Notes: generated by a model from the letters alone, not told the origin. Positions 15,001-27,427 are shown, counted from the stretch's first letter. The stretch: 64,000 bases of DNA from Brassica napus (GCF_020379485.1 NC_063452.1:11697065-11761064), one strand, 5' to 3'. Program-made: numbers and translations.

Positions 15001-16198
15001 ATATATTAAAGCTCAATCAACATGATATGTTACTTTCGTATTACCTCCATGCTTATAATCCATTCAGGACTATTGGCGCCATAAATACCACATTTCTCTC
15101 CCTGCGGACCACAAAAACAATAAAGTTGAGATAGATGCATTTACTTGTATATATAGTTACATAAGTCAAAAATGTTGTGGAGAGTAATTACTTTTCCAAC
15201 TCCAATAGTCCGGATAGAGTTTCCAAGCTTGATCACTATATCATATACTTCTTTGTAAGTTTGCCACACATATTTCCCTGCCTGTTAGAACAAAACAAGA
15301 GTTGTGTGAAATAATTATTCTTATTAAAAGTTTGATACTCCTTATTAAGTTGCTGAGATCTTACTTTTCCATCAACAATTTCTCTACGACCAAGCATAGG
15401 ATTATCTGGAGATTTCTCCGCAGATAAGCTGAAACCAAAACATAAATTAACAATGAACACTTCTATCGATTTAGCTTTTCAAATTTGTTTCATTATAAGT
15501 ATACTTTACAGTTTCAATACAAATATTAAATATTTTTCAGGTCTTATTCTTATTTTTAATTCATTAATTAACAAAATCAAACAAAACAATATATTAAATA
15601 TTGATAAAACAAAAAAATTATCAATTTAAAAAAAAATGTAACGAAAGAAGTAGTTCTTTCTTTTGTTGTTAATACCAAATAAATAATAGCTATGAGCCTA
15701 TGAACATGGGCCCAAAGGCAACAAATTGTGGAAAAGTATTCTTTGTTGTTATTAATATCAGTGAACAGAGGCACAAAAGGAAATGTTCACCGAAAAAGAA
15801 AACAAACACAGGAAAAAATTACCACGAATATGAACAGAACAAAAACATCACCAAGAACTCAGAAACTGAAATTTACACCCACAAAAATTTCACCAGAAAA
15901 TCTTCAAATTTATAATAAAACATCAAGATGAAATAATGTAACAACCAAGAAATTCAGAAAAAAATGAATCAGTGAAGCCAAACAGGTGGGACTTTGATAG
16001 ATAGTTTGTCCCATGAGCTAGCTAGAGGAGAGAGATATCTAACCGGAAAATATCCCAGCAACTGAGGAGATCATCGGCAGGTTCAGGAAAACCGTCTTTG
16101 GCGTAGATACTCCGGTAAACCGAGCCGACCGACGGACTTCCTCCATCTACGCCTTCTTTTCCCTTCTCAACCTCAACAATGAACCGATCCGTCGCCAT
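12004..16198 (-). CDS. LACS3: Long-chain acyl-CoA synthetase (LACS3-type)
   Basis: Activates long-chain fatty acids to acyl-CoA using ATP and CoA, probably at the endoplasmic reticulum. Eighteen exons, 5' to 3' on the minus strand: 16198-16044, 15428-15365, 15281-15192, 15101-15045, 14888-14840, 14678-14602, 14487-14448, 14369-14275, 14178-14011, 13897-13787, 13703-13616, 13530-13464, 13379-13304, 13208-13091, 13027-12642, 12570-12388, 12298-12179, 12042-12004. All phases join without error to give 660 aa. The AMP-binding P-loop YTSGTTGDPKG is at about 230-240. The DGWLHTGD motif is at about 495-502, followed by the IDRKKNIFKLSQGEY linker at 515-529. The C-terminus KTKN has no peroxisomal PTS1, unlike LACS6/7. 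Length and adjacency to GH9C2 support the At1g64400 orthologue over LACS4/5. It looks intact. Confidence 0.95.
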
Positions 16199-16628
16199 TA
16201 GTAATTATATATCTGCGTATTTCTCTGTTTGTGTGTTATATAATCTGTATGATGGATCGTTGAATTTGTAGAAGCAAGCAGAAATTTTTAAATTTGCGTT
16301 GAATGTTATAAACTTACAATGGGGAAAAGATTTGAAAGACACGAGGGTAGCTGACCAATCCACAATACTTATATGTTATCAGAAATTATATATTAGAATA
16401 TTATTTTGATTTCCAATAAAGCTTCTATTTATGTTCACTAAGTTATCAAACTTGGAATAATTATCGACTAGTCATAACGAGATGATAAAGTTTTGACCAA
16501 GTACTAAATTTTTTTTTAGAAAACTCAAAATTAAGGAATAAACATATATCCGGATTAAAAAAAGTTACATACAGTTGTAAGCGGAAATGTAAAGAAAGCA
16601 TACGATTGGGACCCAAGTAATGGTATTC
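16199..16628 (-). promoter_or_regulatory. LACS3 upstream region, truncated by a LINE
   Basis: The sequence immediately 5' of LACS3 holds a TATA-like ttatataac about 40 bp from the start codon. A block at 16282-16462 recurs at 25573-25745. The poly(A) end of a LINE lies at 16629, so only about 430 bp of proximal upstream sequence separates the gene from the transposon block. Confidence 0.45.
16282..16462. repeat. LACS3 proximal upstream block, copy 1
   Basis: Shares long near-identical runs (for example atgttataaactta and the gagggtagct segment) with 25573-25745 in the same orientation. The homology starts only about 85 bp from the LACS3 ATG, so the distant copy represents duplicated or displaced LACS3 upstream DNA. 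Confidence 0.75.
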
Positions 16629-18767
16629 TTTTTTTTTTTTACAGCAAAAAATTCACTGAATCATGTAAACTCTATAAACCAAGGTGGTAACTCTGCATCC
16701 ATGTGTACGACGAAAGACGATTGTTTCCTAGCACTACGTGCCAAGCGATCCGCCCTTATGTTTTCCGTCCTAGGTATATAAACGATATCTGAGTTGATGA
16801 AGCTTCTTCTCAAAAGCTTAATGTCTTCCAGGTAGCTTTCAAATGCTGGCCATTCCTCTAGTTCCGAAACCATCTTCAACAGTTGAGAACAATCTGTTGC
16901 AAACGTAACCCGAAACTGTCTTAAATTCTTCATGCATTCCATTGCCCAAATTAAAGCCTCTGTCTTCGCATGAAGGGGTGAGAGACTTGCCCTTACATTC
17001 CTTACTCCTAACAAACCCTCAAACCCTGGTAGTGTGCTGAACCAGCCCTGTTCGGAAAATAAATCCTTATCTTTCCAAAAACCGTCTGTGAAACACCATC
17101 TTCCTATAGTTCCTGCATTAGGTCTGGTCTGTACTACATGTACGCCCCTGGGGTTATTGGTAACATGTGTCTCAGCCCAAAGTGTTGATTCTAATTCTGG
17201 TAAGTTAAGCGTTTTCCCTCGGATCAATATCAATATTACTGAAAACTTTATTATTCCGACCCTTCCAAATGTACCATAGTATCCATGCGAACTGATGGTC
17301 CTCCATTTTTGGGTTAACTCTCCAGAACAGATGATCCATATTAGCAAACATAGAGCCAATAGGAAAAAGATTTGGATTCGATGGGATCTTAGATAGTGCC
17401 CACACTTGACGTGCCGAGGGACATTCAAATAACACATGATTTATTGATTCCTCCGGATCGCCACACCGTGCACAACATGTATCTCCTTGTATTCCTCTCG
17501 CTTTTAGTTTTTTTGTTACCGCTATACAACCTGTCAATAACTGCCATAAGAAATGCCTTAACTTCAGAGGACACTTCACTTTCCAGCAGAAAGCTTTGAG
17601 AATATCTACATTGGGTCTATAAAAATCTGGCGGTTTTTCCTTGTGAGGGTGGATCATTTCTACTTGATACCCTGATTGTACCGTATACTTCCCATTATTG
17701 GTGAAGTGCCATTCATTCCTATCTTCCATTTGAGTTCTACTCAAAGGAATACTTTCAATCATCTTTGCATCGTGTGGTTCCACCAAAGTCCTAATTGCCT
17801 GTAGATTCCATGTTCAGGATTCCTGATTAATGGGAGCAGCCACTGTGAGGTCCGGATAACTGTTATGAAGGTTTTTGTTAGCTGGTCTCGGGCGAGTGGA
17901 TGAGATCCAGGGATCATTCCATACTGAAATAGATGATCATGTTCTAACCCTTTTGATTAGTCCTTTACAAACCAGATATCTAGCATAGATAATACTCATC
18001 CAGCCATATGACGGGGAATATGAGCGAATCGGTTACAGGGGTGAAGCATTCCTGTAATATCGTCCTTTGAAAACTCGAGAGAAAATGGCATCTGGCTTCT
18101 CGATCAGCCTCCACAGCTGCTTTCCAAGCATCGCCGTATTAAAATCAGTCAAGTCCTTCAATCCTAGGCCACCATTATCCTTATGTTCTCATAATTTATC
18201 CCATGATTTCTAGTGCATACCTCTTGTACTTCCACCTGGGCTCCACCAAAACTGAGCTACTGCACTCGTTAATTTTTTCACTGTAGCTTTCGGTAACCGA
18301 TACATAGACATCACATGATTTGGCAGAGCCGTGATCACCGATTTAATAATCACCTCTTTTCCTCCCTTGGTGAAAAATCTAAACGTCCATCCACTCACCC
18401 TATTATTTAGACGCTCTTGTACAAAGCCAAACACTTGTACCTTAGATCCTTCTAGACTTTCTGCCAGTCCTAAATAAGATCCCATCCCGCCTAGGTTCTG
18501 AATTCTCAAAATATCTCTTTAACTCTTGGCGACTGGTTTCCTCAATCTTATGGCCAAATTGAATTGATGATTTCTGAAAGTTAATTTGTTGCCCTGAAAC
18601 AGCCTCATAGTCCTTTGGTATCCTGAGAATAGTTTGACACTATTCTTTGTTTGCCTTACAGAAGAAAAAACTATCATCTGCAAATAGCAAATGAGAAATT
18701 GCTGAACACACTCTTGCTACCTTCATACCAGATAACTGTTTTCCCCGTTCCGCTTTTTTTACATCTA

Positions 18768-19237
18768 TCTATATTATTAAAACAGAAGTACAAAATAAAA
18801 ATACCCCTTAATTTTACCATTTATTTACATTAGAATGCCATTGAGATATTTATCGAACATATATTTAAGTATGCTTGTATTTTCCTAATTTAAATAATAG
18901 ATTTAAGCATTTAATGTCTTTTCCTAATTTAAATAATAGATTTCCTTAATCAAATTTTAACCAAAATAGATTTTCTAATATATTTTATATTAACATATTA
19001 AATCTATATTATTAAAACAGAAGTACAAAATAAAAATACCCCTTAATTTTACAATTTATTTACATTAGAATGCCATTGAGATATTTATTGAACATATATT
19101 TAACTATGCTTGTATTTTCCTAATTTAAATAATAGATTTAATCATTTAATATCTTTTCCTAATTTAAATAATTGATTTCCTTAATCAAATCTTAACCAAA
19201 ATAGATTTCCTAATATATTTTATATTAACATATTAAA
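18768..19237. repeat. Tandem duplication of the Helitron 5' terminus (235-bp unit)
   Basis: Units 18768-19002 and 19003-19237 both begin TCTATATTATTAAAAC and match closely throughout, with a few substitutions. The element therefore has two potential 5' ends. Confidence 0.85.
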
Positions 19238-19930
19238 TATTTTTAATATTTGTTAGTAATACATAATAAAATAAAAAATTGCACATCATAATCAATTTAT
19301 ATAACATATAAATAAAATATAAAATACTTTATTAATATATTATTAGTATAATTCTCTCATAATATAAGTCCTATTAGTTATAAATATTGGATTTTTTATA
19401 TGACACATTGTGATATAATAGACAGTTAAAATCACAAAATATAATTATTCATAATAATAAATAAAATTGTTATGTTTTAAAATTTTATATTAACAAGTAT
19501 GTAATACATTTTAATTTACAAATATATATTATACCATTAGTACAAAGAAATTGTTTTAAGTGAAAGCAAATATTTATACGGTCACGTGTCAAGCTCTAGA
19601 AATAAACAATAACAGCGCAAGATTATTTTTCTTTAACAAATTTATTTTAATAGATATAATAGTTCCAAATATGTTTATATATTTTATGTATTTATAAATT
19701 TATTTGCTTTGTTTTTAAGGGATGCTAAGATTTTGAAATTGGAAAAAATTATGACTCGCCTCTATATTATTTTAATTTGGATAAATTTTATATCAGAATA
19801 TTTTATTGAATTTTTAATTTTAATTTTTATTATAACTGCAAAGATTAATTTTCAATATAAATTTATGTTTAAATACTACAAATACATCATTGAATATAAA
19901 CTAAAAAAACTAAAAACATAAAATAAATAT

Positions 19931-19946
19931 CCGCCCGGTCGGGCGG
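19931..19946. repeat. Helitron 3' terminal hairpin
   Basis: CCGCCCGGTCGGGCGG is a near-perfect palindrome that can fold into a 6-7 bp GC stem, nine bases before the CTAG terminus. This is the structural 3' signal of Helitrons. Confidence 0.85.
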
Positions 19947-22245
19947 GTCAAGGTCTAGTTTGTAATTAAAACTTCAGTACACATAATAAATAAATAAGGG
20001 GTTAAGGAATCTCCTTGACGTAATCCCCGCTGAGGAATTATAAGGCCTCTTGGCTGTCCATTGATAAGTACCCTATATTGAACTGAAGATATACACCCTC
20101 ACATTAATTTAACCCAATGTGGATCAAATCTCATTTTTTGTAAGAGAGCTTCAATAAAATTTCACTCTATCCGATCATATGCTTTACTCATATCCGTTTT
20201 AATTGTCATAAACTTATTTTGACAAGACTTATTAGTTCGCAAACCATGAAGCATTTTCTGCGCAATAAGAATATTATCCGATATTAACCTTCCTGCCACA
20301 AAGGCTGATTGTGTTTCCGAAATTAGACGGGGAAGACAACTTTTCAACCTTTGACACAAAACTTCAAGATAATCTTATAACCAACGTTACATAAGCTTAT
20401 CGGCCTGAGTTCTGTCATCTTTGTAGGTCTCTATTTTTGGGATCATACAAATGTTAGTTATATTTAACCGTGGGTTCATTTCACCTGTAACCAAGAAATT
20501 ATTCACCAACTCAGTCACATCCTTTTTAACGACACTTCAGGAATGCTGGAAAAATAGAGCTGTCATTCCATCCGGGCCCGGCGCTTTCTCTGAATGCATC
20601 ATAAATAACGCTTGTCGAACCTCTTCCTCCGTTGCTAATCGCAGTAACATTTGATTCATCTGGGGAGAAATTGATGGTTCTATATCCTCCAGAAAATTAT
20701 CAAACTCCGTTGGATTAGTCGTACTGAATAAACCATCAAAATAATCTACCGCCACCTTGTCAACTCCAGTCTCCCCTGTGACCCAATTACCTGCTTCATC
20801 ATGGAGCTCTACTATTTTATTTCGGATCCGACGTTGCTTTGTTAAAGCATGGTAAAACTTTGTATTAAGGTCCCCAAATGAATACCACATATTTCGACTC
20901 TTCTGATGCCAATATTCCTCCTCATCCTTGTAAGCCTCTTGTAATTTCCTGAAAATCTCAATAATATCCTTTTGTGATCTATTGTTATATGTTTGTACTT
21001 CTTCCAGTGCTTGTTGGAGGTTCAGAATTTTGTCCTTTCCATAAGGTTGATTGTCTTTCCGCCATGACGAAATTTCATGACGACAATTATTAATTTTTGT
21101 AATGAAATCCTCTGATTGGCCTTCGTGGTTCTCTGTCTACCCCAATACAATTGATTCCATTAGTCCGTCTTAGCCTATCCATCTCTTATCAAACCTGAAC
21201 TGTCCATTTTTTCCCTTGATACTTGATCCTCCAAAAAAGCAATCACAGGTCGATGGTCCGATCCCACCAGTCTCAAGTATTCTGTATAAGAACATGGGAA
21301 AAGTGTATGCCATTCCTCATTAGCCAAAGCTCTATCCAGTCAACATCTGACCGTTACTGCTCCTTTCCCTTTACCTCTCCGTCCTTGCCACGACATTTTA
21401 TTACCTCGAGCCGGGAATTCTAGTAAACCACTATTCCTTATCATTTTGTTAAAAGGAATAAAGGAAGCCGCACATCTTAGAGATCTCCCATCCTTTTCAT
21501 GATTCCCAGTAATCTCATTTAAGTCTCCTATAATAAACCAGAGCTCCGAGCGTGATAATCCGTACCGAGTTAATCTCTCCCACACCTGTTCTCTTAATTT
21601 TTGAACCGCGGCTCTCCATATACAAAAGTAAGGAAATCTTGTTTCTCTTTGACCACCGCCTCAACATCTATCATTCTATTACTAGAATATAGAATCCTAA
21701 CTTGGTACTCATTATTGTAAAAAAGAGCGAGACCGCCACTTCTCTCATTTGGATCCACCGTAACCAGGCTATCGTAACCAAAGTGTGATTGGAGCCTTTG
21801 AACAAATCCAAATTCATGTTTCGTTTCCGATAAAAACAAAAATTTTGGTTTATATTTATGCCATGTGTTCCGAAGATAACTTATAGTCCAATGACTTCTA
21901 AGATCTCTGCAATTCCAACTTAATATTTTCATATAAAATAATATATACATTGCTCAGTCGAGCCGGTAGATTGAGGTTTAAAGATACCCACCAGTTTGAT
22001 CACGAATTCCCAAAACCGCCATGCTATCAGATATACAACGAACCCTTGATAGTCACAAACGCGCCCTTTAGACCCATTTGTCCTACTTGTAAGCGTCATC
22101 TTATATCCATACAACAGTCTAACCAAAACATTATGTGCAAACGTTTTGAAACTCAAATAGTATACTTTCCTTTTCATTCCCACTAGCCCATTATACACAT
22201 AAAATCGCTTCACTCTCTTCCATTTAGCAAGAAGATGCTTGTGTA

Positions 22246-22453
22246 CAGAGCCGGCCCTTGCTAGAAGCTAATGAAGCATGGGCTTGCGGCCTTTATATAA
22301 TTAAGTAAAATATCGGCCACCAAATTATACCAAAATAAACTTTAGTCCAGCAGTCAAATACCTCTATCTTTTCTTAGAGATGAAGGGTTCAATCCTAACC
22401 AGCCACATTATTATTGTTGGCTTGTAGCCTCAACAAAACAAGGACCGGCTCTG
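22246..22453. mobile_element. hAT-type MITE (208 bp) with 8-bp target duplication
   Basis: The ends CAGAGCCGGCCCTTG and CAAGGACCGGCTCTG form 15-bp inverted repeats with one mismatch. The element is flanked by the exact 8-bp direct repeat cttgtgta (22238-22245 and 22454-22461). CAGRGCCGG-type ends and 8-bp duplications are hAT superfamily features. It is non-coding and inserted in LINE 5' leader sequence. Confidence 0.9.
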
Positions 22454-22461
22454 CTTGTGTA

Positions 22462-23099
22462 AATAGCATAACATGCCCATCACCTTTACAGATCCATTAA
22501 CCTCTTGATATATAATGTTATAGCTTAGTATTCCATATTCCATAACTTGCCGAATGCTCCCCATTTTCCATATTAAATATATACATGTATAGTTAAAAAA
22601 ATATGATGCCCTCATTCTCTATTAGTTGCTGATTAATCAGTAGGTGTACCCCATAATTCATCTCATATACCAAATGAACCTCTTTGTAACCTCTTTGATA
22701 CAAAAAAACGCCATATGATCCCAGGGCACAGAGACTCATTTACATTTTTGATACACCACCTTACGCCTTTCCACTTCAAACCCCTTATTCCTTTTAGTAA
22801 CCATAAGTATACCAGAATCCCAACCTCCTGCCAACTGAGCCTTACAGACATATATACGAACCAACCCATCACCAACCAAATAAAACAACAGTCTTTATTC
22901 ACATCCAGTACTTCCCATAAGACTCCAAGAACTTCCATGTTTCCAAAACCCGAAGGTACCGTGTAGAAAAAATCATCAAAATACCACAAACTCAAGATAC
23001 CATTCTTATTCCAAATCATAATAAAAACCGACAAGCACAATTCAATGACTGTTCCCCCCCTCCCCGTAAAACCAAATAAAACTCCAAAAGAAAGAAAAT
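22462..23099 (-). other. LINE 5'-leader-like sequence
   Basis: A 125-codon frame is open on the minus strand (22663-23040) without a recognised domain. It lies between the 5' end of the first LINE and a second LINE 5' fragment, and is probably untranslated leader of these elements. Confidence 0.35.
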
Positions 23100-23412
23100 T
23101 TATTAAAACAATTAAAGATAAAAATAAAAAATTCGGTTTATGTTTATGTCATATTTCCCTTAGATAACTTCTAGTCCACTTGCTTCTCGCTCCACACGAC
23201 AATTCCAACTTAGAACTCTCATTTAAAAAAAATAAATATAAATGTTCTCTTGAACTACCAAATTTGGGTTTAAAGATACCCTGAATTCCCAAACACCACC
23301 ATGTTAATGCCTTCAAACCTTTTATTTTTTCATCCTCCGGATCCCATAATGCCAACAAGAGAGTATGTATGTTTATTGTGGTATTCATTTCTCCCTTAAA
23401 CCTTTTTGACAT
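23100..23412 (-). mobile_element. Second LINE 5' fragment
   Basis: On the minus strand, peptides around GIFKPKFGSS and then SYLREIWHKHKPNFLF match the leader and endonuclease start of the LINE at 21.9-22.2 kb (GIFKPQSTGS, then SYLRNTWHKYKPKFLF). This is a separate copy in the same orientation, cut off about 50 codons into the endonuclease. Confidence 0.7.
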
Positions 23413-25426
23413 GTATTAATGTGATTATTAGACCATTTCCAGTATATTTTCTATTTTTTTCCTCTAAAATAGTAGAATACTATAATAGAGATATGTTTAT
23501 CTCCAATGTATTCTTCTATTTTTTCTCTAAAATAAATACTTTGATATATTCTTCTTTATTTTACAGATAATACATTTTATTTTGTGAAATTTGATACTTA
23601 AGCCCATTTATTTTAATTTATAAAAGATTTTTATAAAATTATGATATTATCTAAATTAGAGAGTTATTTAAAAAAGATTATCATGTAAATAGAAAGTATG
23701 GTTTCATTTATATAAAAGTTGTGTGTTTCTATAAAATATTTATTTTTATTCATAATTAAAAAAGAACTAAAAGACCATTTTGTAAATACTATATCTATAT
23801 AATAAAATAATGTTATTTATGCTCTAAATATAGAGGAAAACAGTAATTTCTATATCAGAAAAAGAAATAGAAGTGGTTTAAGTTAGTTTTACTATATTAT
23901 TAGGGCTAGACAAAATGCCGGTAACTTTTGATATGATTTGTTATTTGTTTCAATTCAAACCAAAAAGTCTGAATATCCGTAATTCTATAAAGTAAAACAA
24001 ATAATTATATGCAATATTCGTAAGAAACGAAACAAATCACAAATACATATATTTTTAATCATAAATATCAGATTTGACCTGATTTGTTATTATTATTTTT
24101 TTTTGACAACAACATAAAAAAAATAATATATATAAATTAAAAAGAATATATATAAATTATATAATTATTATATGTTATATTATTTTTATATTATTTTATT
24201 TATTAAATTGATTATTTTAGTCATTAAAGTTTGAAAACGTGAATAAATTTTATTTTTATATTAAAATATTATTATTATATATTATTTTTGATTTATTTTT
24301 GATTTATTTTATTTTATTTTATTTTATTTGTACCGATCAAATCAGATACTTGGTTAAAATATAAAAATTTGTAGATATTCAGTGTTAGCTATGGATCTAA
24401 TCGAATCGAGATCACGAATATTTTCAAAAACCCCAAATATTTGATTTGTGTTCTCCCCTATATGTTATAGGATATATGGTCATAATAGCAATTGATTAGA
24501 AATTCTATCTTATTCTAGTGACACAGATGACAGATACAGACGACCTCTAAACTGGTTATGTATTATTTAATTACCAGGTTCTTTTGGCAGCACACAAGTG
24601 CAAGATCGTTTGTTGCTTATAGTATTAAGATTTGACTTTCGTATTGCTATCGAATATTATAGGGGCCATTTGACATTTAAAAATTATCAACAAATAAAAA
24701 AGACCATGCATAGTGGCTAACCATAACTAAATTAAAAATGTGTGTCTACCAAAATTCAGGGTAAAGAAAAAGAAAGAAAGAAAAATGGTGTGGAAGCGGC
24801 ATGAGATCAAGTAAAGAAAACATATAGCTTAATGATGTAGATGCAATATCATGATTATGATGTTAAAATGAGGGTTTTTATCAGGTTTTAAATGGACTTT
24901 TGATATAAATAAATGTTTATTTAGATATATTTAGTTTAACAAGTTTTAAATAAGTAGTGCTATTAAGATCTATTTATTAAACGAGATTTTACCTAAAATT
25001 GACGAAGATACTATTAACATGTTTAATTAAATATATTTTAATAATTAAATATATTTTAATATATATATATATACTTTTCCAAAAATAATTTCTAACTTTT
25101 TTAAAACAAAATAGTGGCTCTCCGAATTTTGTTTTAAATTACTTTTCTCAAATTTTCATTAAAATAAATAAATTAACTTAAACGTTTTTTCAAAAACTCT
25201 CTTTAAATAATTTTTATAATTTTATTTTTAGAAATTTTATTTCAATAGTTTTACATTATAAATAATCTTTTTAAAAAATCACATATCATTTTAAATAGAT
25301 TTAAGTGGGTCAATGTAATATTCATGGTCTAAATGAATAATACTAATATATCTTAAAACCAAATAAGCCTAAACCGGTTTGAGGTTTAAATGTGGTAGAT
25401 TCTAAATAGGATGAGTCTAAGGCTCT
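23413..25426. other. AT-rich DNA with MITE-like debris, no gene
   Basis: No coding signal. About 23430-23880 has symmetrical ends (ctattttt...ctctaaaatag against ctctaaatatagagg...agaaatagaag), typical of AT-rich crucifer MITEs. TTTTA repeats lie near 24300. Nothing else is assignable. Confidence 0.4.
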
Positions 25427-25570
25427 TAATGTTTACAAACCGCCCACAACGCACCACATTTAATAGTAACAAAAATCTCTACATAAACTTATATATATAT
25501 ATATATATATATATGTTTTTGTTACTATTACAACTACAGTCCCGCATGTTGCTATTCCGATTTAAATAGA
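25427..25570. repeat. Triplicated upstream module, copy 1
   Basis: The segment from aatgtttacaaaccgc through tgtttttgttactatta recurs at about 25834-25965 and 27434-27562. Copy 1 is the most diverged and contains an expanded AT microsatellite at 25491-25514. Confidence 0.7.
25491..25514. repeat. (AT)12 microsatellite
   Basis: Uninterrupted AT dinucleotide run. The corresponding positions of the other two module copies have only tatatctatgtatatat-type sequence. Confidence 0.9.
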
Positions 25571-25572
25571 TA

Positions 25573-25745
25573 AAATTTAAAATTTGTCTGAGTAATGTTA
25601 TAAACTTATAGTGGGGAAAATAGATTTGAAAGACAGGAGGGTAGCTAACCAATCCTCAACACTTATATATGTTATCACAAATTATATATTTATTTATTTA
25701 TAAAGCTTTCTATTTATGTTTAATAAGTCACCAAACTTTGTTTCC
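25573..25745. repeat. LACS3 upstream block, copy 2
   Basis: Direct repeat of 16282-16462 (see there), 9.3 kb further from LACS3, with the LINE/Helitron/hAT cluster in between. Confidence 0.75.
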
Positions 25746-26048
25746 ATGATTCATTATCATCTGATGGTCCTGATTTGATTTTATTTCTTTTTTTAATAGG
25801 TAAAATTTAATTTCACGAGTTCATCTATATTAAATGTTTACAAACCGCACCGCACCGCCATTAGTATATAATAACAAAGCTCTTTACATATATCTATGTA
25901 TATATATGTTTTTGTTACTATTAGAATCACACTGTAATTGTTTCGCAGTTCGGATAGATGATTTCATCATTTTTTTTGTGTGGACAACATTGCTGGAAAT
26001 AAAAATATAAACTCTACCAAGATAACGAGATGTGCAGACAGATGAGAG

Positions 26049-27174
26049 GGGCTGGCTCTTACCCATGGCAACATGGGCATTTGCCATGGGTCCATAATTT
26101 TTTTTTATTGTTTTAAAGGTCTATTTCAATTTGTTAAATTATTAAAAAGATTTATAATTAAGTAAATTTAATTTATTTATTAAAAAATAAATAAGAAGAA
26201 ATTTATACTTTCACCATTCTTTTTGATATATATTTTTCTATTTATTTAAGGTCTTAGGTCATCTCCAATCATATTTTATTTTCTACTCCAAATATCATAT
26301 TTGAGTAAAATATATTCTAACCTCGCTCCATTTTCAACTCCAAAAAGAGTAATGGATAGGGTTATTCCATTGAAACCTTTTTATTTAGAGAATGATCTTT
26401 TAAATCTTAAATGTTTTTATTTCATACTTAAATATTTAAAAATAGTACAATAACATAAAAATATGATTTTCATAAGAGATTAATTAATAATTTTACATAA
26501 AGATGCATAAACTAATAAAATATCAAAATTAAACATAAAAAATAAAAAAATCATAAAATAAGTAGTTTAATAATCTAGTAAATCATTTTTGGAACCGCTA
26601 AGATCAGTGAAGTATCATCCAAACGATGAAAATGACCGATTTTAAAATTTTCTTCTTCAATTTAGGTAAATCAAAGATAAAGAAGCTCATTATTCATTAT
26701 GAAATGCACCAATTTACCATTTGTGAAAAATATTTCAATGCTCATTATTGAACCAAAATATGATATCTTATATATAATATTGTAGTTTTTAATAATAAAC
26801 GTTTAATTTAAATGAATTATTTTTTATGGAAGTTCTGTAAATATAGATAGTTGGAGTAAATTGATAACTTTCATAAGTAGAAAATATTAATAACAATTAT
26901 TAATTAAATAAAAGTAGGATCCTTGATGACAAAAAAAGCAGGATCATTCTAAAATATTATTTTTGGGTAAAAAATAGAGTAATACATTGGAGTAAAATCT
27001 AACTTCATTTTGGCGTTGTATCATTATAGTGCAAAAAATGGAGTGTTGCATTGAAGATGCTCTTAAAGCTCAAGTTATAAGAAATGCAGTGAAGAAAAAA
27101 TATAGAGAATATTTATAAAAATGTCTATATTTCGTGTTTCGCCCAGGGCTATTATATTGGTTAAGACGGCACTC
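26049..27174. mobile_element. hAT-like element inside copy A, itself carrying a MITE
   Basis: The left end ggctggctcttaccc and the right end (reverse-complemented gagtgccgtcttaacc) are imperfect inverted repeats. The subterminal catgggcatttgccatgggtcc resembles that of the hAT end at 39206. Copy B of the duplication gives the empty site (gagaggagggagttac), which fixes the insertion limits. No coding sequence; the target duplication is blurred. Confidence 0.6.
26257..27062. mobile_element. Harbinger-like TIR element nested in the hAT
   Basis: The ends GGTCATCTCCAATCA and (reverse-complemented) GAGCATCTTCAATGC are inverted repeats, flanked by the 3-bp duplication tta (26254-26256 and 27063-27065) typical of PIF/Harbinger elements. 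It is 806 bp, AT-rich and non-coding. Confidence 0.75.
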
Positions 27175-27427
27175 GGAGGAAGGGGGGTTACTATACCATT
27201 ATTTGATTTATTTACATCACGTTACATTTAAATCAGTTCGTACCTAAATAACTAGGTAACTGAATAGGTGGGAAAGATCATATATCACATGAATAGCCCA
27301 AGCTTGAACGCGTAAATCCGTACGACGGAGAAGACCATATAGTAAGTATACGATAGTTACGTGTTGTTGATTTCGTCACACTATTAATTTCCTTTATTTA
27401 ATAGGCGACCGAGACTGGTACAACTGC

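Larger units (their letters stand above)
18768..19958 (+). mobile_element. Non-autonomous Helitron
   Basis: Starts with TCTATATTATTAAAAC, the common crucifer Helitron 5' end, directly after an A at 18767. It ends with a GC-rich hairpin (19931-19946) followed by tcaaggtCTAG, with CTAG at 19955-19958 and T next, so insertion was between A and T as Helitrons do. It carries no coding capacity. The first 235 bp are tandemly duplicated. It splits the RT domain of the LINE: the FADD part is on the left and the QGDS part on the right. Confidence 0.9.
16660..21932 (-). pseudogene. LINE ORF2: endonuclease, RT, zf-RVT, RNase H (broken)
   Basis: The start ATG is at 21932-21930, followed by SWNCRDLRS, the typical N-terminus of an APE-type endonuclease. 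Further endonuclease motifs include GDLNE (about 21520) and SDHRP (about 21250). RT segments follow at 20890-20162 (GPDGMTALFFQ, then KTDMSKAYDRIE), with RGLRQGDSL near 20020. The FADDS catalytic box lies near 18670, on the far side of the Helitron. zf-RVT (17786-17205, CARCGDPEESINHVLFECP) and a C-terminal RNase H (about 17110-16661, FTDGFWK and the conserved Asp in TDCSQ) complete the order. Several stops and frameshifts, plus the Helitron, make it non-functional. Confidence 0.9.
16629..22237 (-). mobile_element. LINE (L1-type) retrotransposon, interrupted by a Helitron
   Basis: On the minus strand the element runs from a 5' leader near 22.2 kb, through endonuclease, reverse transcriptase, zf-RVT and RNase H regions, to a poly(A) tail seen as a T run at 16629-16640. 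A 1.19-kb Helitron (18768-19958) splits it inside the RT region. The 5' boundary is uncertain: LINE leader-like sequence continues toward 23.0 kb past a small hAT insertion. No clear target duplication was found. Confidence 0.85.
25828..27427. repeat. Tandem duplication, copy A (carries a nested hAT insertion)
   Basis: Begins near attaaatgtttacaaaccgc and ends at gcgaccgagactggtacaac. Without the insertion at 26049-27174 it aligns closely with copy B (27428-28076). It lacks the 190-bp MITE found in copy B. Confidence 0.85.
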
